Shown here piece after piece: positions 1-5,686 of a DNA stretch of 6,634 nucleotides; positions within the stretch are counted from its first letter, which is position 1, and every line of letters begins with the position of its first letter. The stretch is from assembly GCA_002437575.1 (NCBI GenBank), contig DJQK01000105.1:2118-8751 (forward strand), written 5' to 3'. Below the pieces are notes generated by a model that was not told where the DNA came from, did no database searches, and saw nothing but the letters and a program-made list of their open reading frames with translations. This stretch comes from Clostridiales bacterium UBA6388. GTDB taxonomy: Bacteria; Bacillota; Clostridia; Oscillospirales; Oscillospiraceae. A program made the translations under genes and the position numbers.

Positions 1-166
1 GAAGGGCCGCGGCCCCTCAGACACCCTTGGGGTTCTAAGCTTGCAGTGCAGTACCAATCGAGCGTGCCTGAAAATATCCGAGCACTCTCGTTCTTTCTCT
101 GACGCAGTCCCGGTTTGGCCAATTCAGCAAAATCCCCCTGCCGAGCAGCAAATTTTCAGTCTTGAA

Positions 167-208
167 CCGGCGAAGAGCAAATTTCCTCTGGAAATTTCTC
201 TTCGCTGG
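167..208. repeat. Central hairpin 1 of the fold-back element
   Basis: CCGGCGAAGAG (167-177) pairs with CTCTTCGCTGG (198-208), 11 bp with one G-T. After a single bulged C (178), AAATTTCC (179-186) pairs with GGAAATTT (190-197) around a TCT loop. This gives 19 base pairs in 42 nt. It lies inside the innermost pair of the long inverted repeat. There is no T-run after it, so it is not a standard terminator. Confidence 0.75.
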
Positions 209-255
209 AGGCTTCGGTGGTGCGAGGAAGTCTTCCATTCCCCAACGCGGCTCCC

Positions 256-291
256 TCACAAGGACTTTTGCAGAGCAAAAGTGCCTTGTGA
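256..291. repeat. Central hairpin 2 of the fold-back element
   Basis: TCACAAGG (256-263) pairs with CCTTGTGA (284-291). After a small internal loop, CTTTTGC (265-271) pairs with GCAAAAG (275-281) around an AGA loop. It is the second of two hairpins enclosed by the long inverted repeat, so the whole element would fold as a rod ending in two branches. Both hairpins have three-base loops. Confidence 0.7.
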
Positions 292-443
292 CGGCCAAAG
301 ACCGGAGGCTTGCTGCTCGGCAGGAAGGTCGTTGAAAGTCGGCCAAACCGGTACGCAATTGCAAAACAGAAAGAGAGTGCTGACAGGGAACGCTGAAGTG
401 CCGCTATTTCCGAGGCACTGCAAGTCGGGAACTCCAAGGATTT

Positions 444-465
444 CAAAAGGGCCGCGGCCCTTTTG
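444..465. terminator. Perfect 22-bp palindrome, terminator-like on both strands
   Basis: The core GGGCCGCGGCCC (449-460) is flanked by AAAA and TTTT, and then by C and G, giving a perfect palindrome. A GC-rich stem followed directly by TTTT on either strand is the usual shape of a bidirectional intrinsic terminator. The loop would be only CGCG and the T-run is short. The same 12-bp core occurs at 4-15 without the A/T flanks, so it may instead be the terminus of the inverted repeat element. Confidence 0.5.
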
Positions 466-586
466 TTGAGCTGCGCCGCAGCGCAGCAACCCCAGCAACT
501 TCTTCGCGGCGGCTCGACACCGCGCTTCTTTTCGCAGATAAGAAGCGTGGGGTCGAGAAAAAGGGCCAGCTGGTGGCCTCCACCAG
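465..586. repeat. Train of three further hairpins ahead of the sigma-factor promoter
   Basis: Three hairpins follow one another without a gene. In 465-490, GCTGCGC (470-476) pairs with GCGCAGC (481-487), with outer GTT/AAC. In 513-557, an 18-position stem (513-530 with 540-557) has one mismatch and one G-T and a 9-nt loop. In 570-586, CTGGTGG pairs with CCACCAG around a CCT loop. On the minus strand GGCCA/TGGCC (564-578) followed by a short T-run is a weak terminator possibility. No protein is evident in the stretch. Confidence 0.6.
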
Positions 587-602
587 AAAAAACACACAAG
601 TA

Positions 603-629
603 TGTAACACTTTCCAAAAACCTCTCGTC
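603..629 (+). promoter_or_regulatory. Predicted ECF sigma promoter, probably autoregulatory
   Basis: TGTAAC (603-608), a 17-nt spacer, then CGTC (626-629). This matches the form of Bacillus ECF promoters (sigma-X/M/W type: TGTAAC or TGAAAC, 16-17 nt, CGTN or CGAC). It lies 40 nt upstream of an ECF sigma gene, and such genes commonly drive their own promoter. The transcript would begin near 635 with a leader of about 33 nt. Autoregulation is inference from position and sequence form. Confidence 0.6.
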
Positions 630-668
630 TTGTTGGTCAGCACGTGCAATTCAAAAAGAGGTGATCGC

Positions 669-1211
669 ATGACCGATGAACAGGCGCTCGCGCGTGTCCG
701 TGCGCAGGATACCGGAGCGCTTTGCGTTCTGATCGAGCGCTACAACCGCTATGTCGCGTCCATCATCCGTGCAGTCCTGGGGCCCGGGGCGCAGGAGCAG
801 GACGCGGAGGAGCTGACCGCCGATGTCTTTTATCGCGTTTTCTGCCATGCAGGAGACATTGCCCCGGGCAAGCTGCGGCCCTATCTCGGCGCGGCGGCGC
901 GGAACCGGGCGAAGGATTTTCTCCGCGCGCAGAAGCCTTTGGAAGCAGACGTCGATACCATCGTGCTTTCCGATGCACAGGAAGGGCCGGAAACCGAGCT
1001 TCTGCGGCAGGAGCGGCGCGAACGCGTCCAAAACGCCCTGACTTCCCTTTCTCCCGCCGATCGGGAAATTTTCCTGCGCTATTACTATTACTTACAGTCC
1101 GCGCCCGAAATTGCAAAGGCGATGGGGCTCACATCCGGCGCGGTACGTACAAGACTCTCGCGGGGCCGCGCCGCACTGAAAAAACTTTTGTCAGAGGAGG
1201 ACTTGCCATGA
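669..1211 (+). CDS. ECF-type (group 4) RNA polymerase sigma factor
   Basis: This 180-aa protein has the two-domain layout of ECF sigma factors. Region sigma-2 spans about residues 17-88, including AEELTADVFYRVF (47-59) for core binding and RPYLGAAARNRAKDFLR (70-86) for -10 recognition and melting. Region sigma-4 spans about 120-174, with LSPADREIFLRYYY and a helix-turn-helix (APEIAKAMGLTSGAVRTRLSRGR) that would read the -35 element. The frame is open further upstream to 573, but ATG 669 is chosen because AGAGGTGAT (657-665) sits at ribosome-binding distance and the ECF-like promoter lies just before it. Its stop overlaps the start of the next gene (ATGA, 1208-1211), so the two are probably translationally coupled as sigma and anti-sigma. 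Signal and regulon are unknown. The family call is firm; the subgroup is not assigned. Confidence 0.93.
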   Translation: MTDEQALARVRAQDTGALCVLIERYNRYVASIIRAVLGPGAQEQDAEELTADVFYRVFCHAGDIAPGKLRPYLGAAARNRAKDFLRAQKPLEADVDTIVLSDAQEGPETELLRQERRERVQNALTSLSPADREIFLRYYYYLQSAPEIAKAMGLTSGAVRTRLSRGRAALKKLLSEEDLP

Positions 1212-2344
1212 ACATCCGAATTACCGATCTGCTTGACGACTATGTGCCGGACGAGCTTCCGTTTCCCCAAACTTCACGCCCGACGGCCCGGCGCACAACG
1301 CAGCTGGTTCTGCAAAAGCTTCGCGTACAGCCGCGCAGAAAGCATCCGGTGCGGCGCGTCGTGCTGGCAGCGGCGTGCATCGCGCTTCTGGCCGCAGCCG
1401 TGCTGGCCGGCGCTTTGGGGCTGCGGCAGCTGGCAAGAGCCGACCTCGGCGTCACAGACCCATCCGCCATTCCGGAATACACCGAGTACGAGCAGGCAGG
1501 ATCGTCTGCCGGCGTCACGCTCGTAAGCAGCTTCTGCGCGGGAAGGCGCCTGATCGCCTATGTCGAGGTTCCGAACATTACGAAGGATATGGCCGAAACC
1601 TACGCGTTCGCGTGGGATACCTATGGAGCGTCTCTCTGGTCATGCCGGGCCAGGCCGTATTCTGTCTGGGCAGAGCAGCTTTCCTATGACGAAAAAACGC
1701 AGACGGCGCTTCTTCGCGTCGAGCTGAACGCAGACGAAGAGCTGCCGTCCGGCGAAATTTCGGTCGAGCTCTGCTTTGACATACTGGAAGACGGCCCCGA
1801 TGCCGCGCAAACAGGCGCAACGACTGCCGGGCCGGTCTTCGCCGTTTTCCAGCTTCCCATCTCGCCGTCGAAGGCGCTTTCCGCCGCGCCGGAGCTTGCC
1901 GTTTCGTCTGATTTTCTTGAGGAAACCGCCGTTTTGCAGGAACTTTCTCTCGACGCGGGCACGCTCCATGTGACGCTGCAAGCGCCTGCGTTGGATGCCT
2001 ATCTTGCCGCAAGGGGCGACGGTTCGCTTGAAACGCTGGTCAATGGCTATTTCGGCGAAAGCGAAGCGCCCGATCTTTTGGACGCGCAGGTCGCCTACCG
2101 AAGAAGCTGGAACAGCGCGGTGAACGAGCTTTTTGCGGACGCGCAGCTCGTACTGTCAAACGGCACGAAGCAGCCGCTTTCCGAGGTGTTCCAAAACGAA
2201 GCGTGCGCCTTCTCCCCTGCGCTGGACAGCACGCGGGAGGACGCTGGCGTGTTTGCCTTTGCGGCAGAACTTTCTTCTCCCATTTCATTGGAAAGCGTCT
2301 GTGCGATCGAGCTTGCCGGACAGACGATCTCGCTGGCGCAGTAA
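1208..2344 (+). CDS. Single-pass membrane protein, probable anti-sigma factor of the upstream ECF sigma
   Basis: This 378-aa protein starts at ATG 1208 behind AGGAGG (1195-1200), inside the stop of the sigma gene. Residues 1-50 are a short cytoplasmic part (ITDLLDDYVPDELPF near the start, then Arg-rich). Residues 51-72 form one membrane span (VVLAAACIALLAAAVLAGAL). The remaining 300 or so residues would lie outside the membrane and look beta-rich, with acidic and Ala-rich stretches. The arrangement of cytoplasmic peptide, membrane span and outside sensor, together with coupling to an ECF gene, suggests a membrane anti-sigma factor that holds the sigma until an envelope signal arrives. The Cys/His zinc motif of ZAS anti-sigma factors is absent from the N-terminus. 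I do not recognise the outer domain. Clostridia often carry such divergent membrane partners next to ECF sigma genes, so the function rests on context. The frame is open upstream to 722, but that part is a shadow of the sigma gene. Confidence 0.75.
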   Translation: MNIRITDLLDDYVPDELPFPQTSRPTARRTTQLVLQKLRVQPRRKHPVRRVVLAAACIALLAAAVLAGALGLRQLARADLGVTDPSAIPEYTEYEQAGSSAGVTLVSSFCAGRRLIAYVEVPNITKDMAETYAFAWDTYGASLWSCRARPYSVWAEQLSYDEKTQTALLRVELNADEELPSGEISVELCFDILEDGPDAAQTGATTAGPVFAVFQLPISPSKALSAAPELAVSSDFLEETAVLQELSLDAGTLHVTLQAPALDAYLAARGDGSLETLVNGYFGESEAPDLLDAQVAYRRSWNSAVNELFADAQLVLSNGTKQPLSEVFQNEACAFSPALDSTREDAGVFAFAAELSSPISLESVCAIELAGQTISLAQ

Positions 2345-2348
2345 CGAT

Positions 2349-2381
2349 AAAAGCGGAAAAGGCAGGCCTTTTCCGCTTTTT
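2349..2381. terminator. Bidirectional intrinsic terminator between convergent genes
   Basis: AAAAGCGGAAAAGG (2349-2362) pairs with CCTTTTCCGCTTTT (2367-2380) around CAGG. The GC part is followed by TTTTT on the plus strand and TTTT on the minus strand. It lies 4 bp after the stop of the anti-sigma gene and 12 bp after the stop of the convergent DUF1540 gene, so it can end both transcripts. Confidence 0.9.
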
Positions 2382-2393
2382 CCGCTCTTTTGC

Positions 2394-2555
2394 TTACTTC
2401 TTGACGAAGGACAGGCAGTCGGTGCACTGGTCCATAGACGGGTGGCACTCGTGGGTGCCGATCCGCACGTGGTCGAGCGAGCAGTAATCCTGACTTGCGC
2501 AGTGGTTGCGGCAGGAAACGACGTTACATTCGATCGCTTTGTTTGCATGATTCAT
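2394..2555 (-). CDS. Small Cys-rich DUF1540 domain protein
   Basis: This 53-aa protein has the Cys spacing of DUF1540: IEC (10), C15, C19, C25, C37, then QCTDCLSF (C44, C47), with four His in between. Seven Cys and several His in so short a chain suggest metal binding, which is inference; the family has no established function that I can name. The start ATG (2553-2555) sits behind a near-perfect AAGGAGG on the minus strand (about 2564-2571), which strongly supports expression. It stands alone, between the terminator of the xpaC-telA-TPM operon upstream and the shared bidirectional terminator downstream, so it needs its own promoter. I found only a poor candidate -10 (TACTAT, 2586-2591 on the minus strand) without a matching -35. 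Confidence 0.85.
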   Translation of the reverse strand: MNHANKAIECNVVSCRNHCASQDYCSLDHVRIGTHECHPSMDQCTDCLSFVKK

Positions 2556-2629
2556 GATCAAAGACCTCCTTTTTGGTTTGCAGCAATAGTATGGCCCGTG
2601 AAAATGATCTCATGCAGGATAATTTTAAC

Positions 2630-2664
2630 AAAAAAGCAGCGCCTCCGGAATCCGGAAGCGCTGC
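2630..2664 (-). terminator. Intrinsic terminator of the xpaC-telA-TPM operon
   Basis: Read on the minus strand, GCAGCGC (2664-2658) pairs with GCGCTGC (2642-2636), with an inner TCCGG/CCGGA extension and a tight loop, followed by a run of six T (2635-2630). It begins 8 bp after the stop codon of the TPM gene. On the plus strand the hairpin lacks a T-run, so it acts on the operon only. Confidence 0.9.
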
Positions 2665-2671
2665 CCTGATT

Positions 2672-3694
2672 TTATCTGCGTCCGCCGCCGAAGCCGCCGC
2701 CCCGGGATCCGCCGCCAAAACCGCCGCCAAAACCGCCGCCGCGTCCGCCGAAGCCGCCGCCGCGAGAGCCGCCGAAGCTGCCCCCGCCAAAGCCTCTGGA
2801 GCTGGGCCTGAAGCCGGAGCCGCCGGGCCTCGTGTTAAAGCCACCGGGTCTCGGGCCGGGACCGGGCCTCGGGCCGGGAGGGGGAGGCGGGCGATGGCCG
2901 CGATTGCGCCCAAGCATCGAGCCCCAGAACATACCGCTCCAGAAGCCGGGCCGCGGGCCGCCGCCGTAGTACACGCCGTCGTCATAATACCGCCGTCTCG
3001 GGCGGAAAAGGATCTTGCAGACGATCGCGATCACAACAATTGCGATGAGAATTCCAAAAAAGTCCATACCCTGCTCTTCTTTCTGTACATACGCCGTTTC
3101 CGGCTGGACGGTATTTCCGCTGGCCGCCGGAATATAGTCCTCGTACCATTCAAGCAGCTCGTCAAACAGATCTTCGACGCACTTGCCCGCCTTGCCGTCA
3201 AAAAGATTGCCGAGCTCGTCGCGGAAAAGGATGGACAGATCGTTATTGACGTAGTCTGCCATATCGTTTCCGTAGGCAAGGTACCACTGCTCGGTGCCGT
3301 TGTCGATGAGAAGCAGCATATCGCTGTCCCCGAGCTGCAATTTTTCGCTGTAGGAAATGGCCGCGTCCTGCATCGAAGCGCCGTTCAGGCTGCTCACGGT
3401 CTGGATGCCGAGGATGCTTCCGTAGGTGTAGTCGAGCTGCGCGTCATATTTTGCGAAGTCTTTTACCTCGCCGCTGTCAAACAGCCCCGCGTCGTCTTCG
3501 ATAAACGCCTCGTACTGCTCGTAGTTCTTCTTGGCCCAGCTTTTGGCCGAGCTGTCGGAAGCGCTGGACGCTGTACTGACGGGCTCCGGGGAAGCGCCCC
3601 TCGAACCGGTCATGGCGCCGATGACGATCGCAAGGGCGATCAGCACGAGCGTGATGGTCACGGCGACGCTTTTTTTACTGAAAAAGTTTTTCAT
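2672..3694 (-). CDS. TPM-domain membrane protein with Pro/Gly-rich tail
   Basis: A 340-aa protein. Residues 9-28 are a hydrophobic signal or anchor. Residues about 64-190 resemble a TPM (TLP18.3/Psb32/MOLO-1) domain, with a typical opening (DDAGLFDSGE), a central YTYGSILGIQTV strand, and DMLLLIDNGTEQWYLAYGND. Residues 211-229 form a second span (DFFGILIAIVVIAIVCKIL). The tail is Arg/Tyr-rich, then Pro-rich (268-290), then almost only Gly, Phe, Arg and Ser (300-340). TPM proteins sit in the envelope of many bacteria and their activity is poorly defined. ATG 3694 is chosen over an in-frame TTG at 3700 because AAAGG lies 7 nt ahead of the ATG but too close to the TTG. It begins 2 bp after the telA stop and is the last gene of the operon, so it may act with XpaC and TelA at the membrane. 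Confidence 0.85.
   Translation of the reverse strand: MKNFFSKKSVAVTITLVLIALAIVIGAMTGSRGASPEPVSTASSASDSSAKSWAKKNYEQYEAFIEDDAGLFDSGEVKDFAKYDAQLDYTYGSILGIQTVSSLNGASMQDAAISYSEKLQLGDSDMLLLIDNGTEQWYLAYGNDMADYVNNDLSILFRDELGNLFDGKAGKCVEDLFDELLEWYEDYIPAASGNTVQPETAYVQKEEQGMDFFGILIAIVVIAIVCKILFRPRRRYYDDGVYYGGGPRPGFWSGMFWGSMLGRNRGHRPPPPPGPRPGPGPRPGGFNTRPGGSGFRPSSRGFGGGSFGGSRGGGFGGRGGGFGGGFGGGSRGGGFGGGRR
2675..2797 (-). repeat. Gly-rich low-complexity coding repeat at the end of the TPM gene
   Basis: The last 41 codons encode irregular repeats of the form (F/S)GGG and RGGGFGG, seen on the plus strand as runs of CCGCC, GCCGCCGCC and GAAGCCGCC. The same C-terminal style is common in bacterial TPM proteins. 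Such DNA can slip during replication, so the length may vary between strains. The repeat also produces long open frames on the opposite strand that are not genes. Confidence 0.8.
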
Positions 3695-3696
3695 AC

Positions 3697-4848
3697 TCAA
3701 GCCTTTCGTGTTTCAAGCAGCTTCTGCTTGAGCTCGCCTTCGATGCGGCGCAGCTCCTGCTCGGCCTCCTGGCGCTTCTTCGCGCCGTCGGTCTGGATCT
3801 GCAGGACCTCGTCGAGCGTAGAAATGAGGCTCTCGTTCGTGTGTTTGAGCGTCTCAATGTCCACGATGCCGCGCTCGGCCTCGCGGGCGGTCTCCACGGT
3901 CGCCATCTTGAGCATATCGGCGTTTTTCTGCAAAAGCTGGTTCGTCATATCGGTGACCTTCCGCTGGGCCTCCATGGCTCTCTGGGAGTCCTGGATGCCG
4001 AGGGTGAGCACCATCTGGTTTTTCCACAGCGGGATCGTGTTCATGATGGAGGTCTGGATCTTTTCCATCATGAGCGTGTCGTTATTCTGGATCATGCGGA
4101 TCTGCGGCGCGGTCTGGAGGGAGATGACGCGCGTGAGCTCCAGATCGTGCAGCTTCTTTTCAAAGCGCTCGCACTTGTTTTCAAAGTCGTTGGCCGCCTG
4201 CGCGTCTTCGGCCAGACCGCTCTTTTGCGCCTTTTCCCGCAGCTGCACGAGCGTTGTCGCGCGTTCGTCTGCAAGCTTCTGCTTACCCGCGAGGATATAC
4301 ATGGTCAGCTCCTTGAAGTACTCGAGATTTTTCTCGTACATCTGGTCCATGACCGCGACGTCCTTCATGAGCGTGAGCTTGTGCTTGTCCAGCTCCGCGG
4401 CAATTTTGTCGACGTTGGCCTCGGCCTTTCCGTACTTGGCCTTCATCTCCTGCGCGCTGACCTGCGCCTTGCGGAACAGGCCCGCGATGCCCTTCTTCTC
4501 CGGCTCGTCCATGCCCTTGAGCTCAACGACGAGGCTTGTGACCATGTCGCCGATCTCGCCGAGGTCGCGCGTCTGCACCTTGGAAAGCGCCGTCTCCGAG
4601 AAGTCCGCGATATTTTTCTGCGCCGCCGCGCCATACTGCAAGACCTGCGCGGTGTCGGTGAGATCGATCTGCTTTGAAAACGCCAGCACGGCCTGCTGCT
4701 CGGGCTCCGAGAGCATCGAAAGATCGGGGCCCGCCTCGGGCGCTTTCTCGGATTTTTCAATGAGGTCTTCTTCCTTCACCGGCTCCAAAACCGGCTCTTT
4801 TTCGTCCAGATTCGGTGTCAGCGTCAGCTGGGGGATCTTTTCTTCCAT
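3697..4848 (-). CDS. telA: TelA family (toxic anion resistance) protein
   Basis: A 383-aa soluble protein without membrane spans, matching the TelA/YaaN family in length and layout. An acidic N-terminal tail (about 1-50) is followed by a long all-helical, Glu/Lys/Gln-rich region with coiled-coil character. Recognisable family stretches include GLFRKAQVSAQEMKAKYGKA, DKHKLTLMKDVAVMDQMYEKN, SLQTAPQIRMIQNND and IPLWKNQMVLTLG. The family was named for tellurite resistance and is otherwise linked to envelope stress and antimicrobial tolerance; its biochemical role is unsettled. ATG 4848 is preferred to a GTG at 4857, because AAGGAG overlaps the xpaC stop codon and ends 8 nt before the ATG, which suggests coupled translation. 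It follows xpaC by 12 bp, the same order as xpaC-yaaN in Bacillus subtilis. Confidence 0.93.
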   Translation of the reverse strand: MEEKIPQLTLTPNLDEKEPVLEPVKEEDLIEKSEKAPEAGPDLSMLSEPEQQAVLAFSKQIDLTDTAQVLQYGAAAQKNIADFSETALSKVQTRDLGEIGDMVTSLVVELKGMDEPEKKGIAGLFRKAQVSAQEMKAKYGKAEANVDKIAAELDKHKLTLMKDVAVMDQMYEKNLEYFKELTMYILAGKQKLADERATTLVQLREKAQKSGLAEDAQAANDFENKCERFEKKLHDLELTRVISLQTAPQIRMIQNNDTLMMEKIQTSIMNTIPLWKNQMVLTLGIQDSQRAMEAQRKVTDMTNQLLQKNADMLKMATVETAREAERGIVDIETLKHTNESLISTLDEVLQIQTDGAKKRQEAEQELRRIEGELKQKLLETRKA

Positions 4849-4860
4849 CGTACACACTCC

Positions 4861-5571
4861 TTAAAAATCATGGCCTGTCAGGCCCTCGCTCGCCATCATC
4901 TGCTCCATGACCTGAATGTCCGCGGTGATATCCACAACGCTGCTTTCAAACAGGCCGTCGAGCTGCCGCTGGAATGCGACAATGATCTTGTCGAGCATCT
5001 CTTCAATTTTCTTCATGCCCTCGTCGATATTGCCCATGCGCATCCCCTGGTTCTGCAAGACGACATACTGCTCGAGAAGCTTGATGGTCGTCGGCAGGTA
5101 ATAATTCAGAAACTGCCGGATCTGGCGCACGTCCTGCGGGTGCTCCTTGACGTAGGCAAAAATTTTCTCCGTGAGCACCTCGATCTGCTTGATCTGCGCC
5201 GAGAGCTTAAAGTCGGGGATCTCGTCGTTGAGCTGCTGGATCTTTTCGACCGCCTGCGCTCCCTGCTTCAAGATCGCGTCGAGCTCGGCATTTCCGGTCG
5301 ACTGTTCTTCTTTTTTCTCGGCTTCTGGCTTGGGTGCTTCCTTCACCGGCCCGGGCTGCGGCTTGGCTTCGGTTTTTGCGGCTTGTTCCGGCTTCTTTTC
5401 TTCTACCTTGTCCGGGAAGAAGATCTTCAATACGCCGTAGGCCACGGCGGACAGAACGATCGTCTGGATGATCTGCCCGAAGCCTGAAAGATTTCCCGAA
5501 ATGGCTCTGGAGAGCCAGATGAGGCCCACGGTGTAAATAGGAATTACCGATTGTTTCTTTTTCGTATCCAT
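4861..5571 (-). CDS. xpaC: XpaC family membrane protein (5-bromo-4-chloroindolyl phosphate hydrolysis protein)
   Basis: A 236-aa protein. Two hydrophobic segments near the N-terminus (about 9-26 and 34-52) are followed by a Lys/Glu/Pro/Ala-rich linker (about 54-92) and a helical XpaC domain (about 95-230) with YVKEHPQDVRQIRQFLNYYL and PTTIKLLEQYVVLQ. The family is named after a Bacillus gene tied to hydrolysis of an indolyl phosphate dye; it has no known catalytic site that I can point to. ATG 5571 is chosen over an ATG at 5592 because GGAAGGG lies 7 nt upstream of it. It is the first gene of the operon, about 31 nt from a predicted sigma-A start site, and is followed closely by telA, its usual partner in Bacillota. 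The membrane anchor suggests it brings TelA to the membrane, which is inference. Confidence 0.9.
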   Translation of the reverse strand: MDTKKKQSVIPIYTVGLIWLSRAISGNLSGFGQIIQTIVLSAVAYGVLKIFFPDKVEEKKPEQAAKTEAKPQPGPVKEAPKPEAEKKEEQSTGNAELDAILKQGAQAVEKIQQLNDEIPDFKLSAQIKQIEVLTEKIFAYVKEHPQDVRQIRQFLNYYLPTTIKLLEQYVVLQNQGMRMGNIDEGMKKIEEMLDKIIVAFQRQLDGLFESSVVDITADIQVMEQMMASEGLTGHDF

Positions 5572-5609
5572 GCAAAAGCCCTTCCTGCCCATACTATGGT
5601 TTATACTTC

Positions 5610-5638
5610 ATCTTATCGCGCCCCCATCGGATTGTCAA
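5610..5638 (-). promoter_or_regulatory. Sigma-A promoter of the xpaC-telA-TPM operon
   Basis: On the minus strand TTGACA (5638-5633), a 17-nt spacer and TAAGAT (5615-5610) make a near-consensus vegetative promoter. The start would be near 5603, giving a leader of about 31 nt to xpaC. It stands back to back with the rpe promoter, the two -35 boxes being 13 bp apart. Confidence 0.8.
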
Positions 5639-5651
5639 GAACTTGCCGACA

Positions 5652-5680
5652 TTGACATTGTTTTCCCCGTCCGGTATAAT
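5652..5680 (+). promoter_or_regulatory. Perfect-consensus sigma-A promoter upstream of rpe
   Basis: TTGACA (5652-5657), a 17-nt spacer and TATAAT (5675-5680): both hexamers and the spacer are ideal. The start would be near 5687. The first 159 nt of the transcript are a structured leader before rpe. Such a strong promoter is more typical of stable RNA or highly expressed genes. Confidence 0.88.
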
Positions 5681-5686
5681 TGTGGA

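Larger units (their letters stand above)
4..460. repeat. Long imperfect inverted repeat (fold-back element or large structured RNA)
   Basis: The two halves of this stretch are reverse complements in a series of collinear blocks. These are 25-35 with 429-439 (11 bp, one G-T), 40-49 with 415-424 (10 bp), 82-89 with 373-380 (8 bp), 110-120 with 341-351 (11 bp) and 137-151 with 310-324 (15 bp perfect, CCTGCCGAGCAGCAA). Spacing between blocks is nearly equal on both arms, so the unpaired parts would form near-symmetric internal loops. The ends share the palindrome GGGCCGCGGCCC (4-15 and 449-460). The middle (152-309) holds two strong local hairpins. No reading frame here has a convincing ribosome binding site or a recognisable protein. 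It could be a non-autonomous fold-back mobile element, a decayed inverted duplication, or a large structured RNA of either strand. The pairing is seen; the nature is inference. The left boundary may lie outside the window. Confidence 0.75.

Noticed and set aside
35..617. Several overlapping frames of 100-150 codons on both strands in the fold-back region
   Set aside because: They overlap one another on both strands and have no convincing ribosome binding site or domain. Similar short peptides (VPVWP followed by PAEQQ) appear on the plus strand of the left arm and the minus strand of the right arm, which follows from the inverted repeat and does not show coding.
573..668. Upstream extension of the sigma factor to ATG 573
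   Set aside because: It would place the promoter and ribosome binding site inside the gene and adds 32 residues unlike any sigma N-terminus.
722..1207. Upstream extension of the anti-sigma frame through the sigma gene
   Set aside because: Out-of-frame shadow of the sigma gene; the ATG at 1208 has a strong AGGAGG and gives a sensible protein.
3841..4677. Plus-strand frame of 278 codons inside telA
   Set aside because: Leu/His/Val/Asp-rich antisense shadow of telA codons, with no ribosome binding site or family resemblance.
2573..4864. Very long plus-strand open frame (about 763 codons) opposite the TPM and telA genes
   Set aside because: It runs antisense across two well-supported genes and a terminator. 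Its translation is low complexity or Ser/Arg/Phe-rich without family features, as expected for the shadow of GC-rich genes.
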